Source: Cyclina sinensis (taxonomy: Eukaryota; Mollusca; Bivalvia; Venerida; Veneridae). From it: DNA of 64,000 nucleotides. This document shows positions 21,689 through 34,203 of this stretch, in pieces. The DNA is taken from contig JAAONU010000010.1 of the NCBI GenBank assembly GCA_012932295.1, positions 22,000,704 through 22,064,703 of the forward strand. The letters are read 5' to 3'. The position numbers and the translations under genes are program-made. Every line of letters begins with the position of its first letter. Within the stretch, counting starts at the first letter, position 1. The notes under the pieces were generated by a model that did no database searches, was not told the DNA's origin, and saw nothing but the letters and a program-made list of their open reading frames with translations.

Positions 21689-23405
21689 ACCGCTGGGCGG
21701 AGCATTATATGCCCGAAGGGTGTTTTTTCTAATCATGATACATTTGTGATATAAGGGAGGAAACCTTAGGCTTTAAACGTAAATGATTTGCTTTAAATTT
21801 TGAATTTTTCTACCTTTGACCTACTGACCCCAAAATTAATAGGGATCATTCATTCAATATGTGCAACCATTGTATGAATTTTGAAGTTTCTATGACAAAT
21901 GGTTGTCGGGTTACAGAGTGTAAATGATTCTAGACATTTAGGTCTCTGTAACCCTGACCTTTGACATACTGACCCCAAAATCAATTAGGTGTCATTCACT
22001 CAATGTGTGCAACCATTATATGAATTTTGAAGTCTCTATGAAAAATGGTTGTCGAGTTAGAGTGTAAATGAATCTTAATATTTCGGTCACTGTGACCCTG
22101 ACCTTTGACCCAAAATGTTTACGGGTCATCCACTCAATGTGTGCAATCACGATATAAAGTTTGAAGTCTCTATAACAAATGATTGTCAAGTTACATGGCG
22201 GAAATAGTTTTCAATGTTAAGGTCACTATGACATTGACCTTTGACCTACTGACGCCAAAATCAATAGGGGTCATTTACTCAATGAGTGGAACCATTATAT
22301 GAATTTTGAAGTCTCTAAGACAAATGGTTGTTGAGTTACAGAGTGTAAATGTTTCTAAACTTTTCGGTCACTGTGAACTTGAACATTGACATACTGAGCC
22401 CAAACTGTAGAGGTCATCCACTCAATGTAAGCAATCATGATATAAAATTTGAAGTCTCTATAACAGTTGATTGTCTAGTTACATGGCAGAAATGGTTTTC
22501 AATGTTAAGGTCTGTGTGACCTTGACCTTTGACTTACTGACCCCAAAATCAGTAGTGGTCATTCACTCAATGTGTAGAACCATTGTATGAAATTTGATGC
22601 TCTAAAACAAATGGTTGTTGACTTGGAGTGTGTAAATGATTCGAAACATTTCGGTCACATTGACCTTGACCTTTGACATACTGACCCCAAAATCAATAGG
22701 TGTCATTTACTCAATGTGCAAACATTTTATGAATTTTGAAGTCTCTACGAAAAATGGTTGTCGAGGTACAGAGTGTAAATGATTCTAAACATTTACGTCT
22801 CTTTAACCCAGACCTTTAACCTACTGACCCCAAAATGTTTACGGGTGATCCACTCAATGTGTGCAATCACGATATAAAGTTTGATGTCTCTATATCAAAC
22901 CATTGTCAAGTTACATGGCAGAAATAGTTTTCAATGTAAAGTTCACTGTGACATTGACCTTTCACTTACTGACCCCAAAATCAATAGGGGTCATTCACTC
23001 AATGTGTGCAACCATTGTATGAATTTTGAAGTCTCTAAGACAAATGGTTGTTGAGTTACAGAGTGCAAATGATTCTAAACATTTCGGTCACTTTGACCTT
23101 GACTTTTGACCCCAAAATGTATAGGGGTCATCCTATCAATGTGTGCAATCATGATAAAAAGTTTATAGTCTCTATAACAAATGATTGTCGAGTTACATGG
23201 CAGAAATGGTTTTTAATGTTAAGGTCTTTGTGACCTTGAAGTTTGAGCTACTGACTCCAAAATCGATTGGGGTCATCCACTCAAAGTGGGCAATAATCAC
23301 GTGAAGGTAAAAGACAGTGAAAAAGTACTCAAGTTATTCTCCAGAAACCAAATTGACGGACGGACGACCTGGACCATAACATAATACGCCCCCTTCGGGC
23401 ATATA
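21689..23405. repeat. Tandem-repeat element with inverted ends (tatgcccgaaggg)
   Basis: The left end has tatatgcccgaagggtg and the right end has cgcccccttcgggcatata, an inverted pair. Inside are about ten diverged units ('ctgaccccaaaatcaata', 'ggggtcatccactcaatgtg', 'gaagtctctaagacaaatgg'). GGTCAcatTGACC occurs at 22653-22665. Confidence 0.85.
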
Positions 23406-25070
23406 ACAATGAACCCCTGGACAAAGCCATTTGAGAACCAAGGGGCATAATTTGAGCAATCTTAGTAAAGGATCTCTGCAGTATATCTAAGCTAGGCCTT
23501 GTGGTTTCAGACAAGATGATTTTCAAAGTTTTTCCTTCCTGTAACTATAATAACCAGAGTTCTAATTGGATATCAATTTTTTTAACGACAACACGAACAA
23601 AGAATAGTTTTTTCATAAATGATTTTATTAATTACAAAAAAAATGTGAAAAGGAGTTTACATTTAAATAATCAAGCAATAACATATCAATATCCTGACTC
23701 AGTGATATGGTAAGGCCTTTACAATGACTTACAATAGTTTTGCATTTTGTATTGTGAAAAATATATCAATGTAAAAGCAAAATAAAACTGACAAACACAA
23801 ACAATATTTGTTACTTTCAACAATGTTCAAAATACCTACAAGACTTGCTACTTGTGCAAATCTCACTATATCTCGTGACAGCAGATAAGATGTCGAGAAG
23901 ACTCTCTTGTATAATATCAGATGCTTTACAGAATTACTTCAATATGATGATAAATTTTATCATGCATGTTTTTTGTACAGTATGATACCATGATTATCCA
24001 ACTTGGACTTTAACTGAAAAAACGTTTAATACAAAGAAGAAAAGACCATGTGTACTAATGAATGGGTGAAATTTGTCCATATATCTATTTACTGCCAATC
24101 ATGATTTTCACAATGCATTCAATACTTTCATAGTAAAGAGGGGATGTGTTACGGTCCTATAATTCTATATAAACAACCCCTGACAACTGTGTCAGGGAAA
24201 TGAAATTGGCTCAGTGGTTAGTGCTGGTCTTCAATGTTCTAAAATCGGAGTTCGAATCCAGCTCTGGGTTTTATATTCTAAGATGCACTGCATCTTTCTG
24301 TTAAGGACTTTTTTGTTGAGTATGAATATTTACAAACACAATTAGATATCTATGCTCTTCAATAACTGAAAACACATTTTACAATAAAACATGCACACAC
24401 ACACGCACACACACAAATCCGCTGAACAATGAATCTAACATACCACCAGATAAATTTACTTTTAACAAAATGCTCTTCAACAATATCATCTATATACAAA
24501 TTATTTAACAGAAAATGGCTTGCAAATTTTCTACACATGAAATCATAAAAATTACAGTAGTGAGTAAAGTAATTTCATCCCAGTTATACAATGGGGGAAC
24601 CTCTACATACAAACTGATCCAAAACTGGTACATGTGAGATAAGACATGAGGTTACTGTAATAACCTATACAAATATATTCATGTATATATTTATACATAG
24701 CTATGGCAATATTTATGTATCAAATGATACAGCAGCACCTGGCCCAGTGGGCCTATAAGTTACCCTCACATAGATAATCTTATATGAGATGTTAGAAATA
24801 CAAAAAAAACCGTCTTAAGACTCCACACTCAACTATATGTAACTTATATCTTCTCGCCAATCACAGTGCGAGAAGCAAACCGTGATATACTTTTTACAGT
24901 CGAGCTAGAAATATAACGGATTATCTGCTTCACTATAATAGTATAATTTTGAAATACATTTCTTGCAAATTTCATTCTAAATATCACAAAAAGAAGAAAG
25001 AAAAACTAAATGTATGGTATATCTTTGGTAAAAATATGCTGCAACAATAAAGTTTGAACACTTTCATGGT
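23406..25070. other. Non-coding stretch with SINE
   Basis: It begins with a short block (23406-23530) resembling fragments of the dispersed tandem-unit repeats. The remainder is AT-rich apart from the SINE at 24195-24420. Confidence 0.4.
24195..24420 (+). mobile_element. tRNA-related SINE with CA tail
   Basis: A-box-like TTGGCTCAGTGGTTAG and B-box GGAGTTCGAATCCAGC lie 31 nt apart, followed by TATTCTAAGATGCACTGCAT. An (AC)n run at about 24392-24415 ends the copy. It shares its body with the minus-strand copy at 7720-7950. The head could also be scored as a tRNA pseudogene. Confidence 0.6.
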
Positions 25071-25071
25071 G

Positions 25072-25293
25072 TTAATTCGGTAAAACTGATAGCCTGTTCT
25101 CTTCTAGCCACTGGTTAAAGCTATCACATGTTAAAGCATTGCTTAGTATATCAGAAATTATATAACTGTACATATCACATTTCAGAAGGAAGTATGTCTC
25201 TGACTCACATTCTACTAATTCTTGTGTACAGAAAATACAGTCAGTGCACATATGGTTCACTAAAGACATCACGGGAAAATGGCATTCAGACAT
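25072..25293 (-). pseudogene. Probable LINE ORF2 C-terminal remnant
   Basis: A 73-residue open frame with CTDCIFC...VECESETYFLLKCDMYSY. This parallels the Cys/His-type tail (C-x2-C ... E-x-E-x-HFL-x2-C-x2-Y) found after the reverse transcriptase of many mollusc LINEs, here with Tyr replacing the His. No reverse-transcriptase domain is seen next to it, so it is an isolated fragment. The assignment rests on pattern recall only. Confidence 0.4.
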
Positions 25294-26024
25294 CTGTTAT
25301 AGTATTGAGATATTATGGATATAGCGAATTCAAAATCAGCAAAAATGCAAAATTTCTTGTCTCCTTTAATGCAAAGTGAAGTACAAAAAATTAAGTCAAT
25401 ATTTTGTCTTTTACAACAATTAAAACCTATTTCGTGGCAAATTTCTTGATGAGCATTACTATGGCAACAGGTTATGAAGATTTTTTTCTCTGATATAAAA
25501 GTAACTATGTTTCCTGGTTAAACACAATTTTGACTGATAGCCAACATAATTTTTAAGAAAGATTTGATAAATTGAAAATGTGTTATATTTTACAATGAAA
25601 TGGCTAGAATTTAAACATAACCAATTCTTCCATATTAACTTATTATCAACAGCGCCTACGATACAAAATGTCATCAATGCTTATTACATTATTTTTAAGA
25701 AAACCGAGTTTTGCACAGTCATATTCCTTTTAAACATGATATCATAACGATTCTGTTCTATGTAGGAATCTGAAATCTTCAGACATTAATCCAGAGGCAT
25801 CATTTGTTTGTAACAGATAATAAAGTAATTGCAATATGTTCAGTCAATACTCTTTTCACCGTGACTTATGACATATATTCTTGATATAACAAAAAAGCAA
25901 AAATACAGTTTATATATAGTATTTACTATTACAACAAAAATTCCCAATGAAATATATGTATTTACATAAATATACGTTTTCCAAGGCTAGATTAGCTTCA
26001 ACTATTTACAATTTCGCATTCAAG

Positions 26025-26100
26025 TCTGCAATGTCTAGTTCCTACAACTCAACATTCAAGTCTGCAATGTCTAGTGTCTACAACTCCACATTCAAGTCTT
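26025..26100. repeat. 36-bp tandem repeat, 2-3 copies
   Basis: 'cattcaagtctgcaatgtct' followed by agtNNctacaactc, twice complete and a third time partial. Confidence 0.8.
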
Positions 26101-26810
26101 TGATGATTAGTTTCAGTATTCCAGTAAAATTGTTCACTACTTCACATGTTCAAAATATTCTTCATTACTTCAAAATTTACTAATTTAGAAGTTTGTATTG
26201 TTTACGCTTTCACCTTTCTATGGATACAATCATGACACATTGTTATATATGCCATATGTTTTGAGGATCTCTCATGTGCTCTTTGTCATTCAAACAGTGA
26301 AAAAATTTGGTTCCAGCCAGGGTGTTATTCAGAAACATTCATGATTAAGAATTTTATGTACTAAGGAACAAACCATTTTGTTTTCTAAACTAACACACTA
26401 TTTTGATTGAAATTTTTGGATAGAAAAGACATCATTCATCATAATTTACTCTAAAATTTGGCTGATGTAAATAAGCAAATCAAGCAACACTAATTACTTA
26501 ATTTCTTAAATACACAATTTATATTTTTGCTATCTTAGGTCATAATACTGTACGTATTTCTTGCAGAGTGATTCCAAGGTAAGGTTTCTTCTTCGTGTGC
26601 CAAATATTACTTTTAAACCTTATTTCAAATACATGTACATGACAGTTACTCGTGCTTACTGATGTGCGACGCCCTGAACAGTTTATAGATGTGTGGCTCT
26701 CTGTGACATTATGTGACCTCCTAGAAAATCTTCAGTATTACACTGGATGATAATTTTATAGCCGTTTCTCCCAACTTAGAAAAATGTACAGGTACGAAAA
26801 GGTCGAAACT

Positions 26811-26816
26811 TTTATT
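26811..26816 (-). terminator. Candidate polyadenylation signal for the 27.3-32.1 kb gene
   Basis: AATAAA on the minus strand, 516 nt after the stop codon at 27332. It is the best-placed signal I noticed, but other variants are possible. Confidence 0.35.
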
Positions 26817-27109
26817 CACTAAGTTGACACAACAGTTTGGCTCCTCTTGCAATACAGTTGTCGGTGGGATGGTGGGGGGGGGGGAGAACTGTAGATATAC
26901 AGCCCCTAGATAGTTGGTTGATTGTCCTAAAAAAGTAAGTACATTGTATAATATTCTCACAAAATCGTTTTTAATGGAATTAAACACAAAAAGTATAGAT
27001 AAAATCTGTGGATAAAAACATTGCAATTTCAACTATCAAGCTGAACTCAATGACCACTATGCTTAAGAAAACCAGGAAACCAAACTATTGGAATTTTTCT
27101 TGTTCATAA

Positions 27110-27185
27110 GATATTCATACATAAAATGTCAGATTAGACATTAAACTATTCATACATAAAATGTCATATTAGACATTAAACTATA
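27110..27185. repeat. 36-bp tandem duplication
   Basis: Two copies of 'attcatacataaaatgtca' plus 'attagacattaaact', differing by one base. Confidence 0.85.
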
Positions 27186-27331
27186 ATCATGTTATTCATT
27201 CACACTAATAAACATAGGAACTTCTCCTCATCAAGAACAATATGCAATGCGGGAAAGAATGTGTACCTACAAAGCGTTGCCATATTATCTGTGGGTACTA
27301 CATGTCAGGTTCCATGTGGACTATTGGTAGC

Positions 27332-27417
27332 TTAGCGCTTTTTTCCGCAGGTAATGTATAAATCCTGTTCATAGTTTCCAGGCACGCATTTGGCTCGGTT
27401 TAAATGAGTTCGACAGC
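27332..27417 (-). CDS. Terminal exon of the Cys/His-rich gene
   Basis: Acceptor gactgttacag. 27 residues then TAA: CRTHLNRAKCVPGNYEQ followed by DLYITCGKKR. Phase 1 in, matching the donor at 30248. Confidence 0.6.
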
Positions 27418-30400
27418 CTGTAACAGTCAAAGTTATATATCAGATGATCAACTGACCTGACCATCTTTCCTGAAACAATAAAAGAGTCCAATTATCTGAA
27501 ATGAAAAAAAAACGGCAATTATTGATAATGGTCCACTGCCGAGCTCAAACCCATGGCATTAAATCAAGAGAAGTAACTGTAAGTAAACCATGGACCAACA
27601 AACCATCCTCTGGTATATTCAGCTGCTTCAAAAACTGGAGTATAAACTTATCAAACTGACTATCATTTTTAAGATAAAAGTTTAGGAATAAAACATCGAG
27701 AACAATTTTTTAAAATAGATTTGCTACCTTGACTTTGCCTGACAAATCAAGAAAGACAATCACCATCAAGATATGCACAAGGGCGATCAGTGATCACATG
27801 TGTCGCCTGATGATAGCCAATTAAACAGTAGTATTGAGAGGTGATTGGACAGTTTGTAGGCTAAAACGCATTTTTTTATTCAAGGGCCATAACTCAGCAG
27901 AACAATCCTGTAACAGTTCATTTTAATTGCTTGAGCAGTATAAGAGAAGTAGTCCAGACAAACTTTAAAAATAAAAATCATTAAAGGGCCATAAATCTGA
28001 CAAAAATTATTGAACTGGAAAATGCTGACGAAATGCACAACTAGACTTGGTACTGATTATTCCTGTAAAGTTTGGAAGAAATCGCACCAGTAGTTTCTGA
28101 GGAGTAGTCCGGACAAATTTTGTGACGGACGGACAGGTGTACGGACGAACAGACGACGGAGAAGTGATCCCTATATGTCGCCGGTACGTCGTAGAAGGTG
28201 CCACAAAATGGAAATGAAAAGTAACAATTACTGTATAATAATGAGCAAATGTTAAAGATTACAGAACTGGCTATACAAGAAAATGACAATAATAATATGT
28301 AACAATACATAAACTTAACACCAGACTGCTAAGTAACTCTGCAAAGTTCAAACTTGAATTAGGCCATCTGTATGTAGACTTCCTTTTGTCTTTTGATCAC
28401 ACAGCACTTAGATGATTTATATGCGGAAAATACTTGGTAGGGTAATTCTGCAAGGTGCCAGTAAAAACTCCTGCAAACAAAGATTTTTAATTGATTTATT
28501 TACACTTCAACACAAATAGAAAACAATTCTTGCAACTTGTATTAATCATTCATAATGACAGCCTCCTGGGTTCAAACCAGTTCTCACATCAAAAGTGAAG
28601 AATGCAGACGACACTAGGGACGTCACTACCATCTGAATTTGAACCAGTGACTTGTCACTCGGTACTGTAGTATTGCATTGAGATGCAACTTATTTACTCC
28701 TGCAATTTATATCTCAGTCAATTTTACTTCCATAAAATATGTGGAAAGTCAATGATCAAATTCCAAAGTTGATTTAAAGTTATTTACTAGGTAAAAGAGT
28801 AATTGTGGAGTTATTTTGAATGGCAGCTTTCTGTATATGACAAATTCTGTCTGATCTTCTGTATGTATTCTCATAAGCTAAGCCTAGGTAATAATTGGAC
28901 TATAAAAAGGCCAGTCTGTTTGAATGATGGTCTTGAATAAAGTTTCCACAACAAAAACCTCTTTATATGTGTTAAAATCATGTTATACAAAACACTGAAA
29001 TTACTTCAATCTAGAATTCAGAACAAAATGTTCTATTTTTTACACCTTATTTATTATAAAGACCATTTTTAGATTGGCTTTATATCTGACAAGAAATCGG
29101 TAGAACCGATGGATGATCTCCGAATAAATGCCAATTCCAAAAAGGCTATTGTTTAACATGTATTTTTTTTTTGAGTATGAAAAATAACAAAGGGCAATAA
29201 CTCCTAAATTATGCAAAAAAGAGTTACGGTTCTTGCACGCTGCACTTCTCCTCATAGAGATCTATCTACCAATAAAGTTTCATGTTAATATCTCTTATAC
29301 TTTGTGAGACATGCCCCGGACAAAAATAAGTATGAGAAATTTCAAAAGGCAACTAGATGTTTTTTTGTGAAAAACGCATGTCTCCCCCCTGCAACCATTT
29401 GAAAGAAGGCCAAGGAAAAAATATTACCTTTCTGAAACACATGCCTCTGTCATTTATTATGGTATAAGAACATTATATATATACATATCATTATATCATT
29501 ATATATATACTATGAAGTTTGAAGGCTCTGGGCCTTGACTTTTGATGTACTGTCCCCAAAATTAATAGGGTTCCTTCACTCAATAAGGGCAACCATCCTA
29601 TGAAATTTGAAGGCTCTGGGTGAAATAGAACTCCAGGAATTGACCGGAAACGGTTTTCACTCATCGGGCCCCTGTGACCTTGACTTACTGACCCCAAAAT
29701 CAACAGGACTCTTTTACTCAATAAGGGCAACCATCCTATGAAGTTTAAAGACACTGAGTGGAATAGAACTCGAGTTATGGCGCAGAAACGGTTTTGACTC
29801 TTCAGGCCCCTGTGACCTTGCCCTTTGACCTACTGATCCCAACATCAATAGGGTCTTTCTACTTAAAAAGGGCAATTATCCTATGAAGTTTGAAGGTTCT
29901 CGGTCAAACGGTACTCCAGTTATAGATCAGAAACGAAGTGTGACAGACGGACCGAAGGACAGACGGACAAGGCAAAAACAATATGTCTCCCCCACAGGGG
30001 GGGAGGTATAATAACTAAAAAAATAATAAAGCAAGAGTTATGGTTCTTGTACATGGTACTGCTCCTTAATGAGATCTAACTACCTAGAAGTTTGGTCTTG
30101 ATATCTCTCATAGTTTTTGTGTTATGCTCCAGACAAAATTATGACGGACGGACGAACGGGCGGAAGGACGGACAAAGCGACAACTATATGTAAAAGTTTA
30201 CTACCATATATATACAGAATGTAAAGTATTAACAACTTTGTACTTACCTGTTCTAGCATGAAGATACATTGTTTTTACAGGTTTGCAGGATGAACATGCT
30301 GGGCCCAGCTGTTGATATATGTACAGCTATATACTCATTTTGCCCCCAACTACAGGGATAGGTTGGTGTGATTAGCCCACATAACAGTCATGTGTCTGTT

Positions 30401-32129
30401 AACGGAACTGTTATACATGGAATCTAATGGCCTCTTGTAGATATATCAAATATGTCTAGAAAAAAAACATGTATCAACAAATTTATTGCTACACTTCTAT
30501 GTGTCTTTCCTTTTCAAGATTTACTGATAATATATAAAAAAAATAATGCAATCAGGACTGTATAAACTCTGCAATAATAAAGTTTAACTCTAAATTCCTA
30601 ATACAGTTAAAACAAAACTGAAATCTAAGTATGATTTGATTAATGAATACAAGAATGTGTTTCTGTGCTTGAAGGGTAAAATACTTGACAAAAAACACTG
30701 GAGTTTGTAGACTCAAAACATTTCAGATAAGAATCTCCAGTGACATTTGATATTTCACTGATTGTGCCAGGAGTGGTTTGAACCCAATATGAAGTCATGC
30801 AATAATCCAAATAAAATTCTTAAAAACGTTTGAAAAAACGTTTCAATATGTTCAAACTTAAATGAGATGTGCCACTTCATTAACTGTAAGATGTTTACCT
30901 TGGTTAGTCTAAAATTTATGTTAAATCTTTCAACTTCCTATGTAAATACAACTGTTAGTGAATCTAGGCGTGCTTTATTATACAGCTGATGCTAACTCTA
31001 TATCCAGTATGTTTATCAATTTATACCAGGTCCTTTCTGCCAACTTACATTTTCTTTAATTTTCCAGTTCTCTTCCAGGCTCTTCATCAACAATATTTCA
31101 TTTTCTTATCGGATTTTGGCTTCCTTTTTCCTGTAAAATAGTACATGACTTGCTTAAAAATATCTTTGCAATGCATCACAAATGCAATAGATCTACGCCT
31201 CAGTTTCTTTGATCAGTTTTAACATGAAATCTTCTAGAAAACTATCAGCTGTTTAGGTATTAGAAAATATACAAATACTGCAAGGGAGATAAATCTTGAA
31301 TGAATGTCTGGAAAAACAACCCCACTTACAGTGTCAGGGAACAATTGTTTTATTAAAATAAATATTTTGAATCTGATGCTAACAAATTGAGTACCTCAAC
31401 TTTTTATCTTTCAAAAGCGACAATTCTACAGGTATCACAGTTCAAAATGTCTAACGTAGGTATTTCAATTTAAATGGACAATGATTTTACTTTATGAATC
31501 AATCTTTGAATTAAGACTTGCTAAATAATTCTACTTCATCGATAATGGTTAGAACTTCAGTAAATCAGGTAAATCCTCGGGGGAAAAAAAGCGTAAAATT
31601 TACCAAATTTACAAGATATACATGTATACTGAAAACATCAGAAGTACGTATGGAATGTGCATACATTGTTCTTAAAATATTTCCAAAACAATGTCCATGC
31701 TCAATGACAAAAGAAAACTTTTCTTTTACATAAATATCAATATTGTATTCTTGAGTTTTAAGCAAAAGTCTCCTAGATCAATTGACTTTATCTGCTGGGA
31801 AAGAACTAAATTTGCTCACCACATTCATTGATGAGGCGTACATTCAAAACAATGTTTAAATATATAAGAAATTTCAGATAATCCTTTGGACTAAAAACAT
31901 TTCCAAGTGAAGTCTAACTAGGTTTAAATACTGTAAGGTAAGTTTGATTATCACGTGGATATTTTTAATAAAATTGTTACCTTGAACAATTATTAATAGG
32001 AATGCTCTTTAGGTCAACTTTTTAGTACTCAATTAGAAACTATTTTGTTTACCTTCAGGAAACACAGCGAACAATTACTGGCAAAACAGATTTTAGTATG
32101 GTTCTCAAACGAAGGAGAGTATTTCTTGT
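27332..32129 (-). CDS. Unrecognised gene with Cys/His-rich C-terminus, minus strand
   Basis: Inferred from four exons, 5' to 3': 32129-32053, 31130-31049, 30308-30248 and 27417-27332. The last two join exactly in phase (ART-G-CRTHLNRAKC) and end at TAA 27332-27334. Successive parts encode SPSFENHTKICFASNCSLC; a charged, probably coiled-coil stretch (ENEILLMKSLEENWKIKEN) preceded by an in-frame TAA; LGPACSSCKPVKTMYLHAR; and CRTHLNRAKCVPGNYEQ...TCGKKR. The Cys/His spacing (C-x2-C, H, C-x2-H-x5-C) suggests metal binding, but I do not recognise the family. Phase is not consistent between the first two exons, so an exon may be missing or the sequence may carry an indel or be a pseudogene. Introns contain dispersed repeats. 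Confidence 0.5.
27776..28210. repeat. TGTGTCGCCT...AGGCGACACA inverted-terminus repeat, copy 1
   Basis: It starts gatcacatgtgtcgcctgat and ends near gtgatccctatatgtcgccg plus a degraded terminus (aaggtgccacaa). The interior has 'aagggccataactcag', 'aactagacttggtactgat' and a CGGACGGACA-rich tract. Related copies lie at 32607-33550 and 36538-37672 in the same orientation. Confidence 0.8.
29190..30190. repeat. GTCTCCCCC...GGGGGAG element flanked by two copies of another repeat
   Basis: From 29384 (atgtctcccccctgc) to 30007 (gtctcccccacagggggg) lies an element with about four units of roughly 135 bp ('ctgaccccaaaatcaacagg', 'gggcaaccatcctatgaagt'). It is the reverse orientation of the element nested at 17093-17960. 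On either side (29190-29340 and 30025-30190) are two similar copies of a different repeat ('gagttatggttcttg', 'gttatgctccagacaaaa'). Confidence 0.7.
30248..30308 (-). CDS. Exon of the Cys/His-rich gene
   Basis: Acceptor catatatcaacag, donor AGAACAG-gtaagt, phase 0 in and 1 out. It encodes LGPACSSCKPVKTMYLHART. The CxxC pair and the splice consensus support coding. Confidence 0.6.
31049..31130 (-). CDS. Exon of the Cys/His-rich gene, with in-frame TAA
   Basis: Acceptor ctattttacag, donor GAAAAT-gtaagt. In the frame that joins the next exon it reads KKEAKIR, TAA, ENEILLMKSLEENWKIKEN. The amphipathic, charged composition looks like a coiled coil. The TAA could be a CDS-breaking mutation, or the true frame may enter through a 1-nt indel in the adjacent A run. 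Confidence 0.45.
32053..32129 (-). CDS. Candidate exon of the Cys/His-rich gene
   Basis: Acceptor gacccttttag-like (ccttttag), donor CTGAAG-gtaaac. One frame is fully open: KKYSPSFENHTKICFASNCS then LCFLK. Phase 1 in and 0 out. The link to the next exon is uncertain. Confidence 0.4.
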
Positions 32130-32606
32130 CTAAAAGGGTTTCGGAATGGTTCTCACACACTCACCTTATAAAGAATATTTATAGACTGGTGAAATTGCAT
32201 CAGGGCTGAAGAATGGTTGGGAAACTACTTGATTCTATTCATTAGTTACATTTCCACCAAAGATGATCTGTAAAGATAAAAAAGTATATATACACAAGAT
32301 CCTTTGTTTGGTGAACACACGTGCCCCCAGAACCAAACTTAAGATTATTGCACAGCCAGTCACCTATTGTTTACATGTTAGAAAATAAATTCAAGATTTT
32401 GTACTGGTCACTAAATTCATACCGTGTAAGTGCTATTTGTAATAGGTGTAAAACATTCAACTTGCAGAAAAAGGATAATCTGTTCTCTAAATTAAAAATT
32501 TATCTAAAGGGAGAATATTCTTAAAACTTAATGCTGTCATGACCATTTGTACTGGTTGGTAGATTCATTTATTGTATGCTATTGGTAGAAGCGTAGATAT
32601 CCTAAT

Positions 32607-33550
32607 TGCCAACAAGGGCGATCAGTGATCACGTGTCACCTGATGATAGCCAATTAAGCAGTTGTATTGAGAGGTGATTGGACAGTTTTTTGGGGAAGCC
32701 TGCAACACAAAATTCATTATTTGGCCAAAACGCCTTTTTTATTCAAGGGCCAGAACTCAGCCAAAAATAATTTAAGCCAAAAATACCGTTTAATATGTGC
32801 AAGTACTTGAGGTATCGATCAGTCCTGTAATATTTCATTCAAATTGCTTTAGTAGTATAAGAGAAGTAGTCCGGACAAACTTTAAAAAATAGAAAACATT
32901 AAAGGGCTAAAACTCTGACACAAATCACTGAACTGGAGAAAGCCGACAATATACACAACTAGACTTGGTACTGATCATTCTTGTAAAGTTTGGATGAAAT
33001 CGCACCAATAGTTTTTTAGGAGTAGTCCGGACAAGTATTGTGATTGGCAGACAGAAGGACAGACAAACAGACAGACATACAATATAAAAGTGATCCCTAT
33101 ATGTCACGGCTACTTTGTAGAATGTTGCAGCTACTGTGAAGCCTGCAACACAAAAATAATTATTAGGCCAAAACGCTGTTTTCATTCAAGGGCCATAACT
33201 CAGACAAAAATCATTCAACCATAAAACCTGTTAAATATGCGCAAGTACTTGAGGTACTGATCAATCTTGTAACATTTCCTTCAATTGCATTAGTAGTATA
33301 AGAGAAGGTTCTGACAAACTTTTAAAATAAAAATCATTTAAGGGCTAAAACTCTGACATAAATCATTGAACTGGAAAATGCCAAAAATATGCAAAATTAG
33401 ACTTGGTACTGATCATTCCTGTAAAGATTGGATGAAACTGCACCAATAGTTTCTGATAAGTAGTCCGTACAAGTTTTGTGATGGACGGACAGACAGATGA
33501 CGGAGAAGTGATCCGTATATGTCGTGCTACTTTGTAGCAGGCGACACAAA
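32607..33550. repeat. TGTGTCGCCT...AGGCGACACA repeat, copy 2 (composite)
   Basis: It begins gatcacgtgtcacctgatga and ends gtagcaggcgacacaa. The interior 'caagggccataactcag ... agtagtccggacaa' block occurs two or more times, as if the internal part had been tandemly amplified. Confidence 0.8.
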
Positions 33551-34108
33551 AATGGCTTACTTATTTACTAAGTTCAGGAAGGGGAGACTATTGCAGAAAA
33601 ATGATTGATAAAGTTATGCCACTTGAAAGTCATGATCTTTTGCACTCATTGGTAAAAAAGAAGTGTCTGTTATTTATTGAAACTGAAAAATATCCAATGT
33701 GCCGAAAAAGGTTAACTGTACCTACTTTTAAAATGAATAAAGGAATTTTCCAGAAAATGAGCCTTTGTATTGGTTAGTGTTTATGGTATGAAGCCACTGA
33801 TATAAGTAGAACTTAAGGTACATGTATATCCAACTTGCCGAAATAAGTTAACCGTACAGACGTATGGATGGACAGTTCGATCATTATATGCCGGGATATA
33901 AAAAACAAACATTGTAAATATAATAAAATAAAGAACAATTAAATACTGTTAAAAATATTTCAATCAGTCATCTTTCTGGCACTGGTTAAATCTAAAGCAG
34001 TCACCAAAAAAGGCAATAATGAAATTGAGTACACCAATATATAAATTTCCTTAATCTCAACAATCAATGTGATACAGGTTGTGTTTCAGGAATTTAATTA
34101 AAGTTTAC

Positions 34109-34203
34109 CTTTTCTGTTATGAAGGCAAGGGAATGCAAGTGTCTTACACATTTCTATATAGCTTCAGCGACACACATTCATGGCACCTTGCATTAAATCC
34201 ATT
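34109..34203 (-). other. Candidate minus-strand exon, coding status unclear
   Basis: Strong borders (tttttatctgttacag ... AGAAAAG-gtaaac), but all three frames contain stops. The longest reads NGFNARCHECVSLKLYRNV. It could be a 5' UTR exon of the gene below it or an unrelated pseudo-exon. Confidence 0.3.
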
